Positions 59,817-64,000 of a stretch of DNA of 64,000 bases are shown one piece after another. How positions within the stretch are numbered: the first letter of the stretch is position 1; every line of letters starts with the position of its first letter. The notes under the pieces were generated by a model that searched no databases, was not told where the DNA came from, and saw only the letters and a list, made by a program, of their open reading frames with translations. The stretch covers positions 15,173,720 through 15,237,719 of the forward strand of contig OZ038438.1 of the NCBI GenBank assembly GCA_964036275.1, read 5' to 3'. The position numbers and the translations under genes were made by a program. This DNA comes from Litoditis marina. Its lineage: Eukaryota; Nematoda; Chromadorea; Rhabditida; Rhabditidae.

Positions 59817-62800
59817 TTTAGTCACAATAACTCATCGGATCGAAAGAGTTGTTCAAGAGAGAATGAACACCGAATAACTTGTATAACTAGATCAATTTTT
59901 TTGTAAAGTTTGAAAATATCCGCGATCTCCTCTCATGTTTCTCACTAGTTTGTGTTTAGAGAATGACCCGCTTGCTCATGATTACCGGTTTTCTATGCCA
60001 CTGTGTTCAATTTTATCGATGTTCATCTGTGTCTATACATCAAAGTTTTGAATGAAACTTTCGCAAACAAACTTCTTTCTGTTTCAACATTTTAAATGTA
60101 TGCAACCAGGTTTTTTAATCAAGTAACCCAATGAAGAGACGTCGAATCTCAGAACTGAGAGAAAATTGAAAATAAAGTCGACTAATTGCCAATTTATGTT
60201 AGCAATAAAATTGTTGCATCCTGACATCTGGGAATGCCCACCTCGACTTTCACGAAACACCCATTGGGAAATAATTGAAAGAAAAAGAGAATCACAGGAA
60301 CTCTACATGATCGGCTCTAAAATTGCATCTTATATGAAATTCTCTGACTTGTATAGTTCCGGTCATTCCCACTGAGACTTTGGCAGCGTGCCAATGAATG
60401 TTCCGGGCTATTTTTCACCACTTTGGAGTTGTTCAAAAAACTTTAATTTTCTGTCATCGGTTGTTCAGTTTTACAAGATCACGTCAACAAATTTTTTTTT
60501 GGAATACTCATGTTTGCTCTGAGAAATAGTCACCCGAAAATCTTGGCCCAATGCCAAGGAGTCTCAGTGGGAATGAAACGAACTATAGTTCCTCTGGTGA
60601 ACAAGTAGAAATACAGTGACGTTCATTGCGCATATATGTCACAAATGTAGCACTATTTCTACAAAATAATCAAAAAATTCATTTAATGGTAAATGAAGAG
60701 AAGTGTATGATATAGATGCGGTGCAAAACCAGTACTGAAGACTGTAACTTGATAGTAAATCTATGAGTCCAAGCATCAGTTGAAAAAAGGATGAAAATAA
60801 CCGTTGAAACGTAATTATCATATTATCAAAGTTCGTACTTCCGCTCTCAGGCAGTGTTTTTGAACGTTTCTCGTAGGCGGCTACTTCGAACCACGTTCAC
60901 ATAGTTCATCTACCTCATTCCATTATGTCAAACATCAAAGTGGCCGCGTTGATGATATGTCCGGATGCATAATGTGTTCATCATACTTCTACTAGAACAA
61001 TAACTACCCAATCCTGACGGAAACTCTTTTTCTCTAGTAAACACCAAATGTGAGAGAGGAATAATAATGAAATTTGATTTCAAGCATGTTTTACTAGTTC
61101 TTCTGCTTGAGTAAACTTGGAGGAGACCCTATCCCAGTTCTGATCTGACTGTCTGTGTCGTGTAGAGATTTTTTTTTCCGAAAGTGAAAGTTTTCTCGAA
61201 TCGGAACCCTTGCTCAGGTTGGTTTCCGATTTCCTTCAATAACCAAAACATCCGATAACTAGCTACTGGTGACACATCCATAAGTAGGATAAAATCGTCA
61301 GACACTTCAAATGTTGTATTCCAAGTTACTATTGTCCTATCTCAGAAAAGCCCTCGAGTGATTCCCATTCACTACTGTAATTGCCTTTGAAACTGCTCGT
61401 TCGAAGAAGATACGGTATTGAAGAGGCTGTCAATTAGCAGTGCGAGAAATGTTTTTGTGGGAACAGTTGTGAGGGCTGTTTGCATAGGCAGCTTGTAAAG
61501 CCGACCCCAATCCATCACCATTTGTCCCCCTCCCCCACCGGCGCCGCTGCGTCTGCTGTTGGTCCAATGGACTACTGATATCAAAAACAGAATAAAACCA
61601 ATGAATGGAAAAAAAACAAAGTTTGTATCTGTCTTCGTTCCAATTAATTACACGATGACCCAATCAAATCATCAACCGCATAAGAACCTCCCATAGAGGC
61701 TGGATATGACTCTGCTTTACCAGACGACTACAGTGATCCGTCGAATATTCACTACTTTTTTTTCCTGATAAATATTTCATTGTTTCGATTCCAAACTTCC
61801 ACAGTTCGTAGTAGTAAAGATTCTGAACACACTGCAGAAACTTGGAGTATAAGCATGGAGGAACTACCAGCACCTGATTTTAATATGTGAAAAAACCTAA
61901 TGTCAAGCTAGATCCAGAGCTTGCATCAGACAGTAGGAACTTTGAATTGAAGTTGTTGAGACCCATCAGCGTTACCAGGTCGCATTTTCGCAAAAGTACG
62001 TTGTCTTTAAGGCCTCACAGCACATTACAAGATAGGGTTCACAGAAAAACTAATGGGTGGGAGGGAAACTATGTACTTAATTCGAAGATAGTCAGTTAGT
62101 GAAATAATAACTTGCTTCGAAGACCAGGGAGTTTACCTTTACCTGAATTCAAGTTATTCAACTGTTGAATGTAGATTGAACCTGAAAACTATACAATTAG
62201 CTCTAGACGCTACATGAGCAGGCTTTTCTTATTGTTCTGTTCAGACTCTGGCGCCAGTATGTCTTTCGTGATGGTCTTGTGTGAAATGATGATGGACAAA
62301 TGAGTGAGCAATTACATAGCGGTTGCTCTCACACATCAAAGCGGACCACATTTGTCAGTGCCGCAAACAGCCGCACCACGAGCGAACTGCGAACAAGTGC
62401 TTCACCCTTGTTATAACCAGCAGGGAACTTAAACAAACGAAATCATACACAATCTTAATAATGAGAAGTTTGAAGGCTGTACAGAATGAGAATATAAAAT
62501 ACTTGTAATGTGTTGTAACGTGAGTAGGGAAGAATGATGAGAAGAATGAACATGAAAGTTCAATGTTCACCATGTGGTAGAATGCTTGTCAACATAGAAT
62601 TATATCGTAGAATTCTGTAATCATTGTACACCCTCAAGAATTTGATACGAAAACAAATTGATGCAAATGTGTTTGCACTTATTTTTCCCTTCGGGACTCA
62701 TATTATTAGCAGCACTCCCACCCTTTTTGTTGCGAAACGAACTACATATAGTTGCCAGAAGGAAAAAGAAAACCATTCGTTTTCATCTTTTCGTATTGAA

Positions 62801-63057
62801 TCAATTCATTTATGAGATCTCGGAATACGCAACCAAATCTAGTTCGCAGTTTTGTAACAAATGAGCGGGAAGGTAGTGCCTATGATAAAACAGTTCACTT
62901 GATGTGTTGACAAAGAAACTATGAAATTAGCCAGTCCCTCGAAAACACGAAACTGTACAATGAGGCTAAAACTTCGAAATTGTTTGAGGATTTTGTTAGT
63001 TTTGTATTTTTAATCTGTCTAAGCTGTACGCTTCGTGTCGCACAAGTTATCTCTTAG
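59817..63057. other. Intergenic region between ceh-1 and the acyltransferase gene
   Basis: About 3.2 kb. It holds the second TATAGTTC MITE (60352-60587). On the minus strand at 61371-61876 there is a more GC-rich stretch where all three frames stay open for about 150 bases, including a GGGGG-encoding tract; no family match and no convincing splice partners were found. Frames near 62320-62860 on the plus strand are also unrecognised. Confidence 0.5.
60352..60587 (+). mobile_element. MITE-like inverted-repeat element, second copy
   Basis: 236 bp bounded by TATAGTTCC and GGAACTATA-like ends. The inner arms TCATTCCCACTGAGACT and AGTCTCAGTGGGAATGA are inverted. It has the same architecture, length and terminal bases as the element at 19953-20187. 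Non-coding. Confidence 0.75.
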
Positions 63058-64000
63058 ATGTCGGAGAAAGAAGGGTGGCCAACCTTTTCGCAACAGGGAA
63101 CATTGCCTTCTCTACCTGTTCCTAGCATCGAAGATACCATGCAACGCTACAGAAACTCAGGTATCTATCAGCGTGGTTTACTGAAACCTGAGACAACAGA
63201 GTCTACAGGGAGCGACTAAATTTCAATTGTATCTTGATCTCGAAACGTACCATCATTTACGAAATTCTTCCTAATTCAAAGGGATCAAACTAAGAACAGA
63301 GTGTGATAGAAAAACGTACCCCGTGAAATCTCGCATGGGGAAGAGCGAACCCTATACGCACTACGATAGAAGGTCCTTGTGTTCTTTGTTGCAGTCTCCG
63401 CTCTTGCTGATGGGTACAGTCTTGCCTCTACACTTGAACGAGTATCGAAGTTCGAGAGCAGTGACGATGCACGTTTGTTGCAGTCGCAATTACTCCAGAG
63501 ACAAAGGGAGGAGATAAACTGGGTATGTTCATCACAACTACCTAAAACGAGCTAACATTTGCGGCAAATTATATGAGTTCAACCTGATCTGGCCAACCTA
63601 GAACAAAGATCACAGTTCGATCTATTGATATCATTGTTTTGGCTTCAGTTGTGTTAATGGTCATCAAATGAATACATTGCTGGTCCATTCTTTCGGTTGT
63701 GTGGCCGAAATACAAATTTAGTATACCTTGGTTGTACGTAGGGTGTCGCTTAAATACGACTATTAAGAAATCACAAACATTTTAAACTCGATCAATTAGC
63801 GTTAGTTTTGTTCGAGGCTTGCAGGTAGACAGCTGGTGGTACGACTCGTACAACGAGTGTCGAACTCCACTCCCCCTCCAGAATATGGGTGCAATTGTGC
63901 CCAGTCTCAGCGGTAGAGGAAGTCAACTGCATAGAGCATCAGAGCTGGTGTACAACCTGATGGACTACTGGCTGGCATTGAGGAGGTTAGACTGGTTTAT
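63058..64000 (+). CDS. Carnitine/choline acyltransferase family, 5' part
   Basis: Enzyme family transferring acyl groups between CoA and carnitine (or acetyl to choline). Visible exons are 63058-63160, 63395-63522 and 63825-63985, in phase, with the last donor (AGGAG|GTTAG) followed by intron to the window edge; about 130 N-terminal residues are seen. Family features are the LPSLPVPSIEDTMQRY start (proline-rich, then a regularly spaced Tyr) and the SWWYDSYNECRTPLPLQNMG segment (residues 80-99), which corresponds to the conserved WW...YL..R.P region. There is no N-terminal membrane span, so a carnitine acetyltransferase or medium-chain/peroxisomal type is more likely than CPT1. The catalytic His lies beyond the window. 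An acceptor-like TCTCTTAG abuts the ATG directly, so this could be a trans-spliced start or an internal exon with an unseen upstream exon. Confidence 0.85.

Noticed and set aside
61371..61876. Minus-strand frames with a Gly-rich stretch (SGAGGGGGQMVMDWGR)
   Set aside because: All three frames are open because of local GC richness, no consistent exon partners were found, and the DWGR end resembles an amidation site only superficially.

Overview
This window is nuclear DNA of a rhabditine (clade V) nematode that is not C. elegans itself. The evidence is compact genes with many short introns ending in TTTCAG-like acceptors, acceptor-like AGs just upstream of several start codons as in spliced-leader trans-splicing, and a nematode-specific gene set: YP170-type vitellogenins, a FLP-11 precursor and a worm-type nuclear receptor. 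From memory, the vit genes, flp-11 and ceh-1 are X-linked in C. elegans, so an X-chromosome origin is plausible but unproven. I assembled all gene models by hand from splice sites, reading phase and family similarity. Every multi-exon model closes in frame.

Layout, left to right. (1) 1-13.24 kb: two near-identical tandem vitellogenin genes (+), each 1,611 aa in seven exons. (2) 15.89-22.88 kb: a 19-exon SLCO/OATP organic-anion transporter (+, 666 aa). (3) 27.55-28.94 kb: a small three-exon neuropeptide precursor (+, 91 aa) whose single evident amidated peptide ends in MRPRF-amide. I do not recognise it and rate it the best candidate for something undescribed. (4) 30.32-31.80 kb: flp-11 (+, 108 aa). 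(5) 32.11-42.96 kb: a TMEM135 orthologue (-, 444 aa), convergent with flp-11. Its 5.7-kb fifth intron is packed with tandem repeats, and its fourth intron holds a 572-bp inverted-repeat element. (6) 43.59-50.07 kb: an MFSD12-type major facilitator (-, 502 aa) whose introns carry a small transposon family. (7) 52.41-56.18 kb: a nuclear hormone receptor (+, 412 aa). (8) 58.02-59.82 kb: an NK1-class homeobox gene, ceh-1 (+, 182 aa). (9) 63.06 kb to the window end: the 5' part of a carnitine/choline acyltransferase gene (+).

These are independent genes rather than an operon: yolk provisioning, transport, neuropeptide signalling, lipid/organelle metabolism and transcription factors. The accessory content is mostly repeats: a perfect-looking 972-bp tandem duplication with internal 132-bp repeats, a 2.1-kb minisatellite array, at least three families of short inverted-repeat transposons, a palindromic GGTTACC-rich element, and two families of short dispersed repeats. 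The larger gaps (13.2-15.9, 22.9-27.6, 50.1-52.4, 56.2-58.0 and 59.8-63.1 kb) showed no further gene that I can support.
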